Positions 53,278-62,799 of a DNA stretch of 64,000 bases are shown piece after piece (position 1 is the stretch's first letter; the number at the start of each line of letters is the position of its first letter). The DNA is from Chryseobacterium sediminis (GTDB taxonomy: Bacteria > Bacteroidota > Bacteroidia > Flavobacteriales > Weeksellaceae). Where the stretch lies: NCBI RefSeq assembly GCF_008386505.1, contig NZ_VUNZ01000002.1, positions 310,001-374,000 of the forward strand, given 5' to 3'. A program made the translations under genes and the position numbers. A model generated the notes under the pieces. It searched no databases. It saw nothing but the letters and a program-made list of their open reading frames with translations, and had not been told where the DNA came from.

Positions 53278-53780
53278 ACTTTTTGTTTGATTTTAAATAT
53301 TAATGCGTAAATGACTATAAATATAAATGAAATTACACTAGTCACCAACACATTAAACAATATTTCGAAAAATCTGCTAAACTTAAAAAATTCTATATAC
53401 TGCACTAAAAGCTGGTGCAGGAAAATACTGGAAAATAAAAACAGCAAAAACTGCGCCCATTGAAGGGACTGAAAAGAGAAAAAGTCCGTAGATGTATCGG
53501 TAGAAGTCCTGAAGATCAACGTTCTGAAATACGCAATCAGCGTTGTTGCAAATGCATTGATGCCCCATGAATAAAGAAAACCATCAATAGATAATCCTAT
53601 TAAAAAGCTCAATGCCAGGAACTGAAATTTATTCCTGAAAAAAGGATAGAACATGACAAATACGGGATACAATACCGGAGTATATTTCCCGAAAAGCGTA
53701 ATCCTGTTCAATACAAATATCTGTAATGCCACAAGAAAAATCATGATCAATATATCAGTAAATAAAGTCCTGCTAATCAT
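53274..53780 (-). CDS. mreD: Rod shape-determining protein MreD
   Basis: A 168-residue integral membrane protein with five to six hydrophobic helices and no catalytic motif. MreD sequences are poorly conserved; I assign it by topology, size and position between mreC and mrdA. Overlaps of 8 bases with mreC and 4 bases with mrdA show tight coupling in one operon. Confidence 0.9.
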   Translation of the reverse strand: MISRTLFTDILIMIFLVALQIFVLNRITLFGKYTPVLYPVFVMFYPFFRNKFQFLALSFLIGLSIDGFLYSWGINAFATTLIAYFRTLIFRTSTDTSTDFFSFQSLQWAQFLLFLFSSIFLHQLLVQYIEFFKFSRFFEILFNVLVTSVISFIFIVIYALIFKIKQKV

Positions 53781-54627
53781 TTTCTTTTTTTATTACAGCC
53801 TGCATAGTGTCCTGAATCTTCTGCACTTCTGCTTTTTTAAGATTCTTCACTACATACACTTTGTTCAACGCTCCCATTTTTTCACTCAGCTCAACGGAAA
53901 TATCCCAAAAGCCGGTTTTATTATCTACAGAATATCCTGCAATAGTACCAATGGTAACTCCTTTAGGGAAGATTGCAGATTTACCGTCTGTAACCACAGT
54001 ATCCCCTACTTTCAATGCAACATATTTTGGAATATCTGCAAGATGCATCACTCTGGAGTTATCACCATTCCACGTTAAAGTACCGAAATATCCTGAGTTT
54101 TTGAGTGCTGCATTAATTCTGATCTTATTGACACTTAAGACCGACTGAACTAATGCATAACTGTCTGTAGAGTTAATTACAATTCCCGCAATACCTCTTG
54201 GCGCCATTACCCCCATCTGAGGGAAGACTCCGTCTCTACGGCCACGGTTGATTGTAAAATAGTTGTTTCTTCTGTTGATACTGTTGAAAACAATTTCTCC
54301 ATCAACAAAAGTATAGATTTGCCCACCTCCAATGGTATCATGAACTCTTTTGAAAACAGGATTTTTTGATCCGTCTTTTCCATAAAGTTCAGTCATAAGG
54401 GCTTTATTCTGAACTACAAGATCTTCATTGATCTGTTTTAGTTTCAGATAAGAAACTCCTTCATCAATATATCCGGAAACCCATGAATTGAAAGCAGCTG
54501 TCTGCCCGGCAATCCAGGATTTCTGCATGGCATTTCTTGAGAATATCAAAACCAGAGCAATAATTTGCAGGAATATAAAGAAGACGAAAAGAGTATTCTT
54601 CGAAAATAATCTCAGCAAAAATCCCAT
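53773..54627 (-). CDS. mreC: Rod shape-determining protein MreC
   Basis: A 284-residue bitopic protein. A membrane helix (about 12-30) is followed by a short coiled part and the beta-domain. GVFPQMGVMAPRGIAGIVI at about 135-153 and the later VGDTVVTDGKSAIFPKGVTIG are MreC hallmarks. It links cytoplasmic MreB to the periplasmic PBP2/RodA machine. It starts 28 bases after mreB. Confidence 0.95.
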   Translation of the reverse strand: MGFLLRLFSKNTLFVFFIFLQIIALVLIFSRNAMQKSWIAGQTAAFNSWVSGYIDEGVSYLKLKQINEDLVVQNKALMTELYGKDGSKNPVFKRVHDTIGGGQIYTFVDGEIVFNSINRRNNYFTINRGRRDGVFPQMGVMAPRGIAGIVINSTDSYALVQSVLSVNKIRINAALKNSGYFGTLTWNGDNSRVMHLADIPKYVALKVGDTVVTDGKSAIFPKGVTIGTIAGYSVDNKTGFWDISVELSEKMGALNKVYVVKNLKKAEVQKIQDTMQAVIKKEND

Positions 54628-54655
54628 TCAGATATAAAGTCGTAAAAAGTTAAAA

Positions 54656-55681
54656 TTATTTAATTAAGAAATTGAACTTATCCATATTCTTAAGGGCAAT
54701 ACCTGTTCCGCGAACTACAGCTCTCAACGGATCTTCAGCAACAAATACTGGAAGACCTGTTTTTTTGTGAATTCTGTCCGCAAGACCTCTTAATAACGCT
54801 CCTCCTCCGGCAAGATAAATACCAGTCTTGTAAATATCAGCAGCCAATTCCGGTGGTGTAAGAGAAAGTGTTTCCATTACAGCATCTTCGATTCTGATGA
54901 TCGACTTGTCTAATGCACGTGCAATCTCTTTGTATCCAACCATAATTTCTTTAGGTTTCCCTGTAATAAGGTCTCTACCCTGTACCGGGATATCCTCGAT
55001 GTCTACATCAAGATCTTCTACTGCAGAACCTACTTCAATTTTGATTCTTTCAGCAGTTCTCTCCCCGATATAAAGGTTATGGTGAGTTCTTAAGTAATAA
55101 GCAATATCATTGGTAAATACATCTCCTGCAATTTTCACAGATTTATCACATACGATACCTCCTAAAGCTACTACCGCAATTTCCGTAGTACCTCCACCTA
55201 TATCGATGATCATGTTTCCTTCAGGCTTCTGTACGTCTATTCCAACCCCAATTGCTGCTGCCATTGGCTCATAGATTAGTCTTACTTCTTTTGCATTTAC
55301 TTTTTGAGCAGAATCTCTTACCGCTCTTTTTTCAACTTCAGTAATACCAGAAGGAATACAGATTACAATTCGTAATGCCGGTTGTATGAATTTACCTTTA
55401 ATTCCAGGAATTTTTTTGATAAATTCCTTGATCATATGTTCAGAAGCATGGAAATCAGCAATTACCCCATCTTTCAAAGGACGGATTGTCTTGATATCCT
55501 CGTGAGTTTTACCCTGCATATGCTTGGCCTGCTCCCCGACGGCAATCGGCTTACCCGATGAACGTTCAATCGCAACAATTGAAGGTTGATCTATAACAAT
55601 TTTATTATTATGGATGATTAGGGTATTAGCAGTTCCAAGGTCTATCGCAATTTCTTGCGTAAACATATCAAATAAACTCAT
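54656..55681 (-). CDS. mreB: Actin-like cell-shape protein MreB
   Basis: A 341-residue actin homologue. The phosphate loops are visible: AIDLGTANTLI near residue 13, MIIDIGGGTTEIAVVALGG near 160 and GIYLAGGGALLRGL near 287. IPSGITEVEKRAVRDSAQ is a typical MreB stretch. It forms membrane-bound filaments that direct the elongation machine. The -7 element TATCTTTG (55706-55713, minus) gives a leader of about 18 bases. It is the first gene of the five-gene elongation operon. Confidence 0.97.
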   Translation of the reverse strand: MSLFDMFTQEIAIDLGTANTLIIHNNKIVIDQPSIVAIERSSGKPIAVGEQAKHMQGKTHEDIKTIRPLKDGVIADFHASEHMIKEFIKKIPGIKGKFIQPALRIVICIPSGITEVEKRAVRDSAQKVNAKEVRLIYEPMAAAIGVGIDVQKPEGNMIIDIGGGTTEIAVVALGGIVCDKSVKIAGDVFTNDIAYYLRTHHNLYIGERTAERIKIEVGSAVEDLDVDIEDIPVQGRDLITGKPKEIMVGYKEIARALDKSIIRIEDAVMETLSLTPPELAADIYKTGIYLAGGGALLRGLADRIHKKTGLPVFVAEDPLRAVVRGTGIALKNMDKFNFLIK

Positions 55682-56123
55682 ATTTTTCTTCTGATTTTAA
55701 GTTTACAAAGATATAAATTTAACACTACTAAAGAAATTTCCCACCAACTTAATTTGGTTAAAATTTTATTAAAATTTATAATTCTTTATTAACTTTCAAT
55801 TTAGATGTTTACAGACTTTGAGTTAAACTAAAATTAATGGGTTGTTTAAAGGATAAAAAAGCCATATCGCCGAACGGTGAAAAGATATGTACACAACAGA
55901 CAAACAGGTTTTCCAAGTACCTCGGCATTCCATTTAAATTCTATACGCTTCTTAAAAAAATTAATAAATCAAAGTAAAAATTAAAGAAAACTCCCTCATA
56001 GAAAGCAATTCTTTTTTTTCCACTCTGCTTTTTCTTCTTTACCACCTTATAGTTTTTTACGATAATTATCATATACACTATCTGAGAGTGATTAATTAAA
56101 AAAAGCGTAAATTTGCACTGCTT
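55682..56123. promoter_or_regulatory. Divergent mreB-hemA intergenic region, 442 bases
   Basis: The region holds the mreB -7 element (55706-55713, minus strand) and the hemA -7 element TAAATTTG (56108-56115, plus strand). The latter ends 8 bases before the hemA ATG, so hemA is nearly leaderless. CATATC/GATATG (55863-55868 and 55884-55889) enclose a small inner hairpin (GCCGAACGG). No gene is seen in the middle 390 bases. Confidence 0.5.
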
Positions 56124-57398
56124 ATGTTACAGTATTCCAACATTCATCGAACGTCAAATTTTGCCGTGCTTTCTATAAGCTACGAAAAAGCCGACGTAGA
56201 AACGAGAGGAAAGTTTGCATTCTTTGATGAAAACATCAAAAACTTTGTTTCCAGGGTCCACCAGGAAGATCTTGGAGATGCATTTGTGGTTTCCACCTGT
56301 AACAGGACCGAAATTTATACCACTTCTCCCAATTATCTTTTAGTTGCTGAAGAGTATTGCAAAACCATTGGAGTTCATCTTACGGATTTTCTTCAGTTTG
56401 CCAATATTCTCACCAAAGAGGAAGCCCTGATCCATCTTTTCAGAGTTGCTGCAGGTCTTGAAAGTCAGATTATTGGAGATTTTGAAATTATCGGACAGAT
56501 CAAAAAAGCATACAGCCGTTTCAAAAAAGAGAGACAAAATTCTAATCCTTATCTTGAAAGAGCTATCAACGCAGCGATTCAGATTTCGAAAAGAATAAAA
56601 AACGAAACCGGAATTTCCAATGGCGCCGCTTCTGTTTCTTATGCCGCAGTCCATTATATTTTAAACAACCAGAAAAGAATTGCTGAAAAAAACATTCTTC
56701 TATTGGGAGTAGGTGAGATTGGACAGAACACTGTTGAAAATCTGGTGAAGCATGTCTTTCAGCCGAAAATTAAAATCGCGAACAGAACTCAGGAGAAAGC
56801 TGAAAAGATTTCCCAGAAATATAATATTCCTCATGTTGATTATTCTGATTTTGACAAGGAATTAAAAAATACTGATATTCTTATTGTGGCAACAGGAGCT
56901 AAACATCCTATTGTCAACCAGTCTCACTTCCCGAACGGAAAAGAAACACTGGTCATTGATCTTTCTATTCCTCATAACGTTGAAAAAAATGTTACCGAAA
57001 ATGAAAACGTAACATTGATTGATGTGGATGAGCTTTCAAAACAGATTCAGGAAACGATTCAGCAGCGTGAAAGAGAAATCCCGAAAGCTGAAAAAATCAT
57101 CAAGGAACTGATGAAAGACTTTATTGAATGGGAGAAAAAGAGAAAGCTAGCACCGAATATCCATCATTTCAAAGCCGTTTTAAAGAACATGGAACGCAAT
57201 GAAATGCATAATTTTTATAAAAAGAATAAATACATAAACATCACGGACATGGAACTTTCTGACAAAATGATCCAGAAAATCACCAACCGTTTTGCAAAAT
57301 ACATCATTGATAATCCTTTGAAAGCCGAAGAAATTAGTAAATTAATGCACGAAATATTAGTTGAACAACCAAACAACGAATTCAATGAAAAGCATTAG
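56124..57398 (+). CDS. hemA: Glutamyl-tRNA reductase
   Basis: A 424-residue enzyme that makes glutamate-1-semialdehyde, the first step of the C5 tetrapyrrole pathway. The nucleophile is Cys59 in VSTCNRTEIY. The AGLESQIIGDFEIIGQIKKAY and SYAAVHYIL blocks and the NADPH site GVGEIGQNTVENL follow. The C-terminal dimerisation domain is present. The gene overlaps hemC by 14 bases and leads the hemA-hemC-hemD-hemE set. It is transcribed from a promoter almost touching its ATG. Confidence 0.97.
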   Translation: MLQYSNIHRTSNFAVLSISYEKADVETRGKFAFFDENIKNFVSRVHQEDLGDAFVVSTCNRTEIYTTSPNYLLVAEEYCKTIGVHLTDFLQFANILTKEEALIHLFRVAAGLESQIIGDFEIIGQIKKAYSRFKKERQNSNPYLERAINAAIQISKRIKNETGISNGAASVSYAAVHYILNNQKRIAEKNILLLGVGEIGQNTVENLVKHVFQPKIKIANRTQEKAEKISQKYNIPHVDYSDFDKELKNTDILIVATGAKHPIVNQSHFPNGKETLVIDLSIPHNVEKNVTENENVTLIDVDELSKQIQETIQQREREIPKAEKIIKELMKDFIEWEKKRKLAPNIHHFKAVLKNMERNEMHNFYKKNKYINITDMELSDKMIQKITNRFAKYIIDNPLKAEEISKLMHEILVEQPNNEFNEKH

Positions 57399-58293
57399 AA
57401 TCGGAACGAGAAATTCCGCACTTGCACTTTGGCAGGCTAGAGAGGTTGCAAGGCACCTTCAGAACAACAATTATTTAACGGAGATTGTTCCTATCGTTTC
57501 TTCTGGCGATAAGAATCTCAATCAACCTTTATATTCCTTAGGAATCACCGGGGTCTTCACAAGAGACCTTGATATTGCCTTATTGAATGACGAAATTGAT
57601 ATTGCCGTACATTCTTTAAAAGACGTTCCTACTCAATTGCCTCAAAATATTGAGATGATTGCTTACCTGGAAAGAGATTTTCCACAGGACATTCTGATCA
57701 GAAAAGAATCTGCAAGGAATAAAGAATTCCATGAGCTTAAACTGGCGACCAGCAGTTTGAGAAGAAGAGCTTTCTGGCTGAGAAATTATCCGACTACTGA
57801 TTTTTCGGATATCCGCGGAAATATTCAAACCAGACTTCAAAAACTGGAAGACGGAGATTTCGATGCAACGATTCTTTCTTTGGCTGGTATCAAAAGAATG
57901 AAAATGGAGATCGATTACGAGATGCTTCCATTAATGATTTGCGCTCCATCGCAAGGGGTAATTTCTGTAGCAGGACATACTGACAAACCAGAGATCAACG
58001 AGATTGTACGTAAGATCAACCACAATCCAACCCAGATCTGCGTAGAGATTGAAAGAAACTTCTTAAGCACTTTGGAAGGCGGCTGTACTGCCCCTATCGG
58101 AGCTTTTGCTGAAATCATTGGTGATCAGATCCGTTTCAAGGCAGCACTTTGCTCTTTGGATGGGAAAAACTGCATTGCTGTGGATGAAAACTTTGTTTAT
58201 ACTCCAACAGAAAATTTTGGAGAAAAGTTTGCAAAAGTCGTTCTTGAAAACGGAGGAAAGGAATTAATGGCTGAAATCAAAAGCCAGATCTAA
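57385..58293 (+). CDS. hemC: Hydroxymethylbilane synthase (porphobilinogen deaminase)
   Basis: A 302-residue enzyme that joins four porphobilinogens. I set the start at the ATG 57385 (MKSIRIGTRNSALALWQA), the standard N-terminus, although a TTG at 57361 is in frame. The dipyrromethane cofactor cysteine is in LEGGCTAPIGAFA near residue 234, and NLHSLKDVPTQLP-type substrate residues are present (HSLKDVPTQLPQN). The start overlaps hemA by 14 bases. Confidence 0.97.
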   Translation: MKSIRIGTRNSALALWQAREVARHLQNNNYLTEIVPIVSSGDKNLNQPLYSLGITGVFTRDLDIALLNDEIDIAVHSLKDVPTQLPQNIEMIAYLERDFPQDILIRKESARNKEFHELKLATSSLRRRAFWLRNYPTTDFSDIRGNIQTRLQKLEDGDFDATILSLAGIKRMKMEIDYEMLPLMICAPSQGVISVAGHTDKPEINEIVRKINHNPTQICVEIERNFLSTLEGGCTAPIGAFAEIIGDQIRFKAALCSLDGKNCIAVDENFVYTPTENFGEKFAKVVLENGGKELMAEIKSQI

Positions 58294-58344
58294 TTTCAGA
58301 TTCAGTTTTTTTACTGCTCTTTTCATCTTCTTAACTGTACAGAC

Positions 58345-59028
58345 ATGAAAATCTTATTTACCAAAAATATAGACCAGACAACGATATCCAAAGAATTAGG
58401 AGAGGATACTTTGGCTGACTGTGTTGAGGTAATTAAGACCAAGCCTATTATGATCAGTCCTTTTGATCTGAAGAATTACTCATTGATTTTTACAAGTGTT
58501 AATGGAGTCATTTCATTTTTTAAAAACAAGTTTAAGCCTAATGAGGATTTTACAGCCAAGAATTACAATAAGATCTACTGTGTTGGTGAAAAAACGAAGA
58601 GGGAATTAAGGAAACATGGTTTCGGAACATTTAAGGTTTTGAAAAATGCTGATACGCTTTCCAAATTTATTATCGGAAAATGCCAGCACGAGCAGTTTCT
58701 TCATTTCTGCGGCAATCTTGCCATCAATGTTCTGGATAAAGAACTTCCTTTACAAAACATTAAGTACAAAAAAGTTACGATATACAATACTGAGGAAACT
58801 CATCCTTTAATAAATGAAAAATATCATGCTGCAGTATTTTTTAGTCCGAGCGGAGTTCGTAGTTTTGCAAGGCGAAATTCTCTGGAAGGCATGAAGCTTT
58901 TTTCGATTGGCGAAACCACTTCCGGTGAGTTGAGAAATTATACGCAGGAAGAAATTTTCACTTCTGAAGAAAATACACTGACTTCGATCTTTGAGCTGAT
59001 AAGAAGAGAAATCAGAAGTAGAATTTAG
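58345..59028 (+). CDS. hemD: Uroporphyrinogen-III synthase
   Basis: A 227-residue two-domain enzyme that inverts ring D and closes the tetrapyrrole. HemD sequences are weakly conserved; the assignment rests on the IFTSVNGVISFF block near residue 50, the CVGEKTKRELRKHGF stretch and the FFSPSGVRSFARR block near 166, and on its position between hemC and hemE. It starts 51 bases after hemC. Confidence 0.9.
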   Translation: MKILFTKNIDQTTISKELGEDTLADCVEVIKTKPIMISPFDLKNYSLIFTSVNGVISFFKNKFKPNEDFTAKNYNKIYCVGEKTKRELRKHGFGTFKVLKNADTLSKFIIGKCQHEQFLHFCGNLAINVLDKELPLQNIKYKKVTIYNTEETHPLINEKYHAAVFFSPSGVRSFARRNSLEGMKLFSIGETTSGELRNYTQEEIFTSEENTLTSIFELIRREIRSRI

Positions 59029-59075
59029 AATATTTGTTACCGAATATAGCCGGTAATATTAGTTTACAATAGATT

Positions 59076-60107
59076 ATGATAAAAAACGACCTATATTTAA
59101 AAGCACTTCGCGGAGAAACCGTTGAAAGACCTCCTGTCTGGATGATGAGGCAGGCTGGAAGATATCTGCCGGAATTCATTGCTTTGAGAGATCAGTATGA
59201 TTTCTTTACGAGATGTCAGACTCCTGAACTTGCGGCTGAGATTACATTACAGCCTATTCGCAGATTTCCTCTGGATGCAGCGATTCTGTTTTCTGATATC
59301 CTGGTAGTTCCACAGGCTATGGGAATTGATTTCAAGATGAAAGAATCCGTTGGACCATGGTTAGATACTCCTATCAGAACAATGGAACAGGTTCAGAATA
59401 TTGAAACTCCGGATGTGAATGACACTTTAGGATACGTTTTTGATGCTATTGAGCTTACGCTGCAGAAACTGGATAATGATATTCCGTTGATTGGTTTTGC
59501 AGGTTCTCCATGGACAATCCTTTGTTACTGTGTAGAAGGAAAAGGAAGTAAAGCATTTGACATTGCAAAGTCTTTCTGCTTCCAACAGCCTGAGGCTGCT
59601 CATTTATTATTGCAAAAAATCACTGATACTACAATTGCTTATTTAAAGAGAAAAGTAGAAAAAGGAGTTTCTGCTGTACAGGTTTTTGATTCTTGGGGAG
59701 GAATGCTTTCTCCTACGGATTATCAGGAATTCTCATGGCAGTACATCAATCAGATTGTTGAAGCTTTAAGCCCGCTTACCCATGTAGTTGTATTTGGAAA
59801 AGGATGCTGGTTTGCTCTGGAAGATATGACTATGTCTAAAGCTTCTGCTCTTGGTGTAGACTGGACTATTAAGCCGGAATTCGCAAGAACATTAACCAAT
59901 CACACGATGACTTTACAAGGTAACTTTGATCCTGCAAGACTTCACTCTACTCCTGAGACAATCAAGAAGATGGTGAACGAAATGATCAACCGTTTTGGAA
60001 AAGACAGATATATTGCAAATCTAGGTCACGGAATTTTACCAAATGTTCCTGTAGAAAATGCCGAAGCATTCATCAGAGCAGTGGTTGACTGGAAACCGAA
60101 TTTATAA
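59076..60107 (+). CDS. hemE: Uroporphyrinogen decarboxylase
   Basis: A 343-residue enzyme that removes four carboxyls to give coproporphyrinogen [19 protein letters not shown] at about 19-34 is the family signature, with Arg and Asp substrate contacts, and [12 protein letters not shown] and [14 protein letters not shown] follow. A small inverted repeat (TTACCG at 59037-59042 and CGGTAA at 59051-59056) lies in the gap before it. A terminator follows the gene. Confidence 0.97.
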   Translation: MIKNDLYLKALRGETVERPPVWMMRQAGRYLPEFIALRDQYDFFTRCQTPELAAEITLQPIRRFPLDAAILFSDILVVPQAMGIDFKMKESVGPWLDTPIRTMEQVQNIETPDVNDTLGYVFDAIELTLQKLDNDIPLIGFAGSPWTILCYCVEGKGSKAFDIAKSFCFQQPEAAHLLLQKITDTTIAYLKRKVEKGVSAVQVFDSWGGMLSPTDYQEFSWQYINQIVEALSPLTHVVVFGKGCWFALEDMTMSKASALGVDWTIKPEFARTLTNHTMTLQGNFDPARLHSTPETIKKMVNEMINRFGKDRYIANLGHGILPNVPVENAEAFIRAVVDWKPNL

Positions 60108-60130
60108 AAATTATTTCTTTTGAAAATATA

Positions 60131-60165
60131 AAAACCCTTATAGAATGTTCTACAAGGGTTTTTTG
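60131..60165. terminator. Bidirectional terminator after hemE
   Basis: Stem AACCCTT (60133-60139) with AAGGGTT (60154-60160), continued inward by TAGAA/TTCTA after one mismatch, with A and T runs outside. It can serve hemE and the convergent T9SS gene. Confidence 0.85.
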
Positions 60166-60181
60166 TTCCTTTTTTCAATGA

Positions 60182-61003
60182 TTATTCCTTCATTATTTTC
60201 TTCTTAACAATTTTCCCATCATGATTGATGATTATTATAATATAGACTCCTTTCGGCAGATCTGATATATCATAAGAATCTGATCCTTTACTAAATACCT
60301 TCACTAGCTTCCCTGACTGATCAACCACAGAAATCTTTTCAAATTTATTTTGAGAGTTTTGTTTAATATAAAGATTTCCCTTAACCGGATTTGGATATAC
60401 CTCTATATGATCAGCATATGAAACCTCTGAAGTTGCCAAAACTCCACTTGTAATCATCACATTATCTACGACAACACCGTAAGAATAGTCTCCGGCATCA
60501 TCATAAACAAATCTGAGTTTAAAAGCCGCGTTAGCATAGGGTGTCAGATCTATATTTGCCGCAGTATCATAACTTGTTACTACAAATGTAAAGGTGTTAA
60601 AATCAAGATCCCACACTCCTGCGTCACCTGAAAAAGTAAAAACCTGAATCCACGAAGTTCCATTGAAAACTTCAACTTTTAAAGTAGAATCCAGATTATC
60701 AATCATATTGGCATAATTAAACGACAGCTTTGGGTTTACTACTCCGGTAAGGTTAATTACAGGAGAAATCAGTCTGGCATTCGTGTTAATTCCGGTTGGC
60801 CCTGCATCATCATCATCAAAAAAAGCCGCCCCATCGGGAAAACTTGCGAAACCATTCTGTGAACCCACATTCCAGTTAAAAGAGTTATCCGGATTCTCAA
60901 CCGTCCACGCGGTCGGCAAAGTATTACCGTTGAAGTTTTCAGAAAAAATCTGCGCATTACACAGACCACAAATGGATAAAAATAGTATAAATAGTTTTTT
61001 CAT
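60182..61003 (-). CDS. T9SS-secreted choice-of-anchor J domain protein
   Basis: A 273-residue secreted protein. A signal peptide (1-17, ending LCNAQ) is followed by a cleaved-adhesin/MAM-like beta-sandwich (SENFNGNTLPTAWTVENPDN near the start, then FDDDDAGPTGINTNARLISP), a choice-of-anchor J type domain. The last 75 residues (VYPNPVKGNLYIKQ, ending KGVYIIIIINHDGKIV) are a type A T9SS sorting domain. Function is probably adhesion or substrate binding. No enzyme domain is seen. It stands alone. Confidence 0.88.
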   Translation of the reverse strand: MKKLFILFLSICGLCNAQIFSENFNGNTLPTAWTVENPDNSFNWNVGSQNGFASFPDGAAFFDDDDAGPTGINTNARLISPVINLTGVVNPKLSFNYANMIDNLDSTLKVEVFNGTSWIQVFTFSGDAGVWDLDFNTFTFVVTSYDTAANIDLTPYANAAFKLRFVYDDAGDYSYGVVVDNVMITSGVLATSEVSYADHIEVYPNPVKGNLYIKQNSQNKFEKISVVDQSGKLVKVFSKGSDSYDISDLPKGVYIIIIINHDGKIVKKKIMKE

Positions 61004-61131
61004 AATAAAATATTTGATGTTTATATAAAATTAATGAATTATATTTCACAAAACACAATTACATACAAAATAAATACACTACATCTATTTTAAAAAGGAT
61101 GAGAATTTTATCTATAATTTATACCTTTATG

Positions 61132-61139
61132 TTTAAACT
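61132..61139 (+). promoter_or_regulatory. -7-like element before the small peptide gene
   Basis: TACCTTTA differs from TAnnTTTG only in the last base and lies 14 bases before the ATG of the double-glycine peptide. Confidence 0.4.
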
Positions 61140-61153
61140 TTAAATCACATCAT

Positions 61154-61279
61154 ATGAAAAAACTAAACAAAGAAAAATTGAAAAGCATTATGGCAGGAGG
61201 AGAAATCTGCCTTGAATGTGCCATCGGATATTATCAGGTTATTATTGACGGCCGTTGTTATTGCATTCCATGGGAATAA
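61154..61279 (+). CDS. Double-glycine leader peptide, bacteriocin-like (RiPP precursor candidate)
   Basis: A 41-residue peptide. The first 16 residues, MKKLNKEKLKSIMAGG, form a typical double-glycine (ComC/bacteriocin-type) leader: basic and helical, with a hydrophobic face and GG at the end. The remaining 25 residues contain four cysteines as CLEC and CYC (Cys19, Cys22, Cys35, Cys37) and end in PWE. The Cys-rich core suggests disulfides or thioether crosslinks. Similar short peptides are annotated as bacteriocin-like in Chryseobacterium. No peptidase-containing ABC exporter, radical SAM or lanthionine enzyme is adjacent, so processing would be done elsewhere. Confidence 0.72.
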   Translation: MKKLNKEKLKSIMAGGEICLECAIGYYQVIIDGRCYCIPWE

Positions 61280-61282
61280 TAA

Positions 61283-61308
61283 AAAAAGCAGCTCTACAGC
61301 TGCTTTTT
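61283..61308. terminator. Bidirectional terminator after the small peptide gene
   Basis: A perfect 11-base-pair stem (61283-61293 with 61298-61308; core AGCAGCT/AGCTGCT) with loop CTAC, and A/T flanks. It can serve the peptide gene and sufS. Confidence 0.9.
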
Positions 61309-61330
61309 AGTTTATATGATAAAGAATAAA

Positions 61331-62551
61331 TTAGCTCAACATTCGTTGTGCTTTCTTCACTCCTTCTACCAGAATATCAATTTCCTCGAAAGTATTATAA
61401 ACAGCAAAACTGGCTCTTACTGTCCCTGCAATATTAAAGAAGTTCATGATCGGCTGTGTACAGTGATGCCCTGTTCTTACAGCAATTCCCATTTTATCCA
61501 GGATCATCCCTACATCAGAGGCAATCCCCACCCCTTCAAGATTAAAGGAAACAACACCAGTTCTTTTTGCTTTTTCACCATAGATTTTAATTCCTTCTAT
61601 TTCCAAAAGCTGTTTCTGGGCATATTCCAACAAAGCATTTTCATGATTCTGAATATTAGCATGGCCTATCTTATTCATAAAATCAACAGCTGCTCCTAAA
61701 GCGATATTCCCACCTACATTCGGCGTTCCTGCTTCATATTTAAATGGAAGTCCCGCATAAGTAGTTCCTTCAAAAGAACATGTTGCAATCATCTCTCCTC
61801 CGCCATGAAATGGTGGCAAAGCTTCTAATATTTCACGTTTCCCGTACAGGATACCTGTTCCCATCGGAGCATACATTTTATGGCCTGAGAATACAAAGAA
61901 ATCACAATCCAGTTTCTGTACATCAATATTAAAATGCGGAGCAGACTGAGCGCCATCAATCACAATATAAGCGTTTGTATTCTTTCTTGTTTTTGCAATA
62001 ATTTCTTCAATAGGATTCACAATTCCCAAAGCATTGGAAACCTGATTTACAGAAACAACCTTTGTCTTTTCGCTTAAAAACTGGTCAAAATGATCCATCT
62101 GAAGAATTCCGTTTTCATCGATAGGAATTACACGAAGTTTTGCTCCGGTCCTTTCACAAAGCATCTGCCATGGAACAATATTAGAATGATGCTCCAGATA
62201 GGAAATAATAATTTCGTCATCTTTCTGCAGTTTCTGTGTTAAAATATAAGCAATAAGATTCAACCCTTCTGTTGTTCCTTTTGTAAAAATAACTTCAAAA
62301 TCATGCTCAGCATTGATGAATTTCTGAATCTTTCTTCTTGAAAGCTCCATTTCTTCCGTTGCCAGCTGGCTTAGGGTATGAATTCCTCTGTGAACGTTGG
62401 CATTAAGTTCTGTATAATATGCGTGACAGACTTCTAAAACCGAATTTGGCTTTTGAGATGTAGCTGCATTATCCAGGTAAACCAATGGTTTACCATTCAC
62501 TTCTCTGTCCAATATAGAAAACTGGCTTCTTATTTCCTGAATGTCAAACAT
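61331..62551 (-). CDS. sufS: Cysteine desulfurase SufS
   Basis: A 406-residue PLP enzyme that mobilises sulfur for iron-sulfur clusters. The PLP lysine is in FSGHKMYAPMGTG and the catalytic cysteine in RTGHHCTQPIM near residue 366. YLDNAATSQKP at the start and YLEHHSNIVPWQ fit the SufS/NifS class II type. No other suf gene (sufE, sufB, sufC) is in the window. The -7 element TAAATTTG (62594-62601, minus) precedes it. Confidence 0.95.
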   Translation of the reverse strand: MFDIQEIRSQFSILDREVNGKPLVYLDNAATSQKPNSVLEVCHAYYTELNANVHRGIHTLSQLATEEMELSRRKIQKFINAEHDFEVIFTKGTTEGLNLIAYILTQKLQKDDEIIISYLEHHSNIVPWQMLCERTGAKLRVIPIDENGILQMDHFDQFLSEKTKVVSVNQVSNALGIVNPIEEIIAKTRKNTNAYIVIDGAQSAPHFNIDVQKLDCDFFVFSGHKMYAPMGTGILYGKREILEALPPFHGGGEMIATCSFEGTTYAGLPFKYEAGTPNVGGNIALGAAVDFMNKIGHANIQNHENALLEYAQKQLLEIEGIKIYGEKAKRTGVVSFNLEGVGIASDVGMILDKMGIAVRTGHHCTQPIMNFFNIAGTVRASFAVYNTFEEIDILVEGVKKAQRMLS

Positions 62552-62747
62552 TTATTTATTTTTTAAATTAAGACGTCCTTATTTAGAACACTTCAAATTT
62601 ACGGCTTTTTTTCCGAAAGAAAGCACGAGGCTAAGAGCTGATAGTTGTCAGTTGATAGAAATATTCGATGGCATATAGCGAAACAAGTCAATAACCGATA
62701 AAGTAAAAGTCATATTTGTAAATTCTCTTATTCTTTTGACACTGCAC

Positions 62748-62777
62748 AAAAAAACCCGTCAAAAAATGACGGGTTTT
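62748..62777 (-). terminator. Terminator after rplY
   Basis: A 10-base-pair stem (AAAACCCGTC at 62751-62760 and GACGGGTTTT at 62768-62777), with a T run following on the minus strand. Confidence 0.9.
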
Positions 62778-62799
62778 ATATTGTTTAAATAAGCAATTC

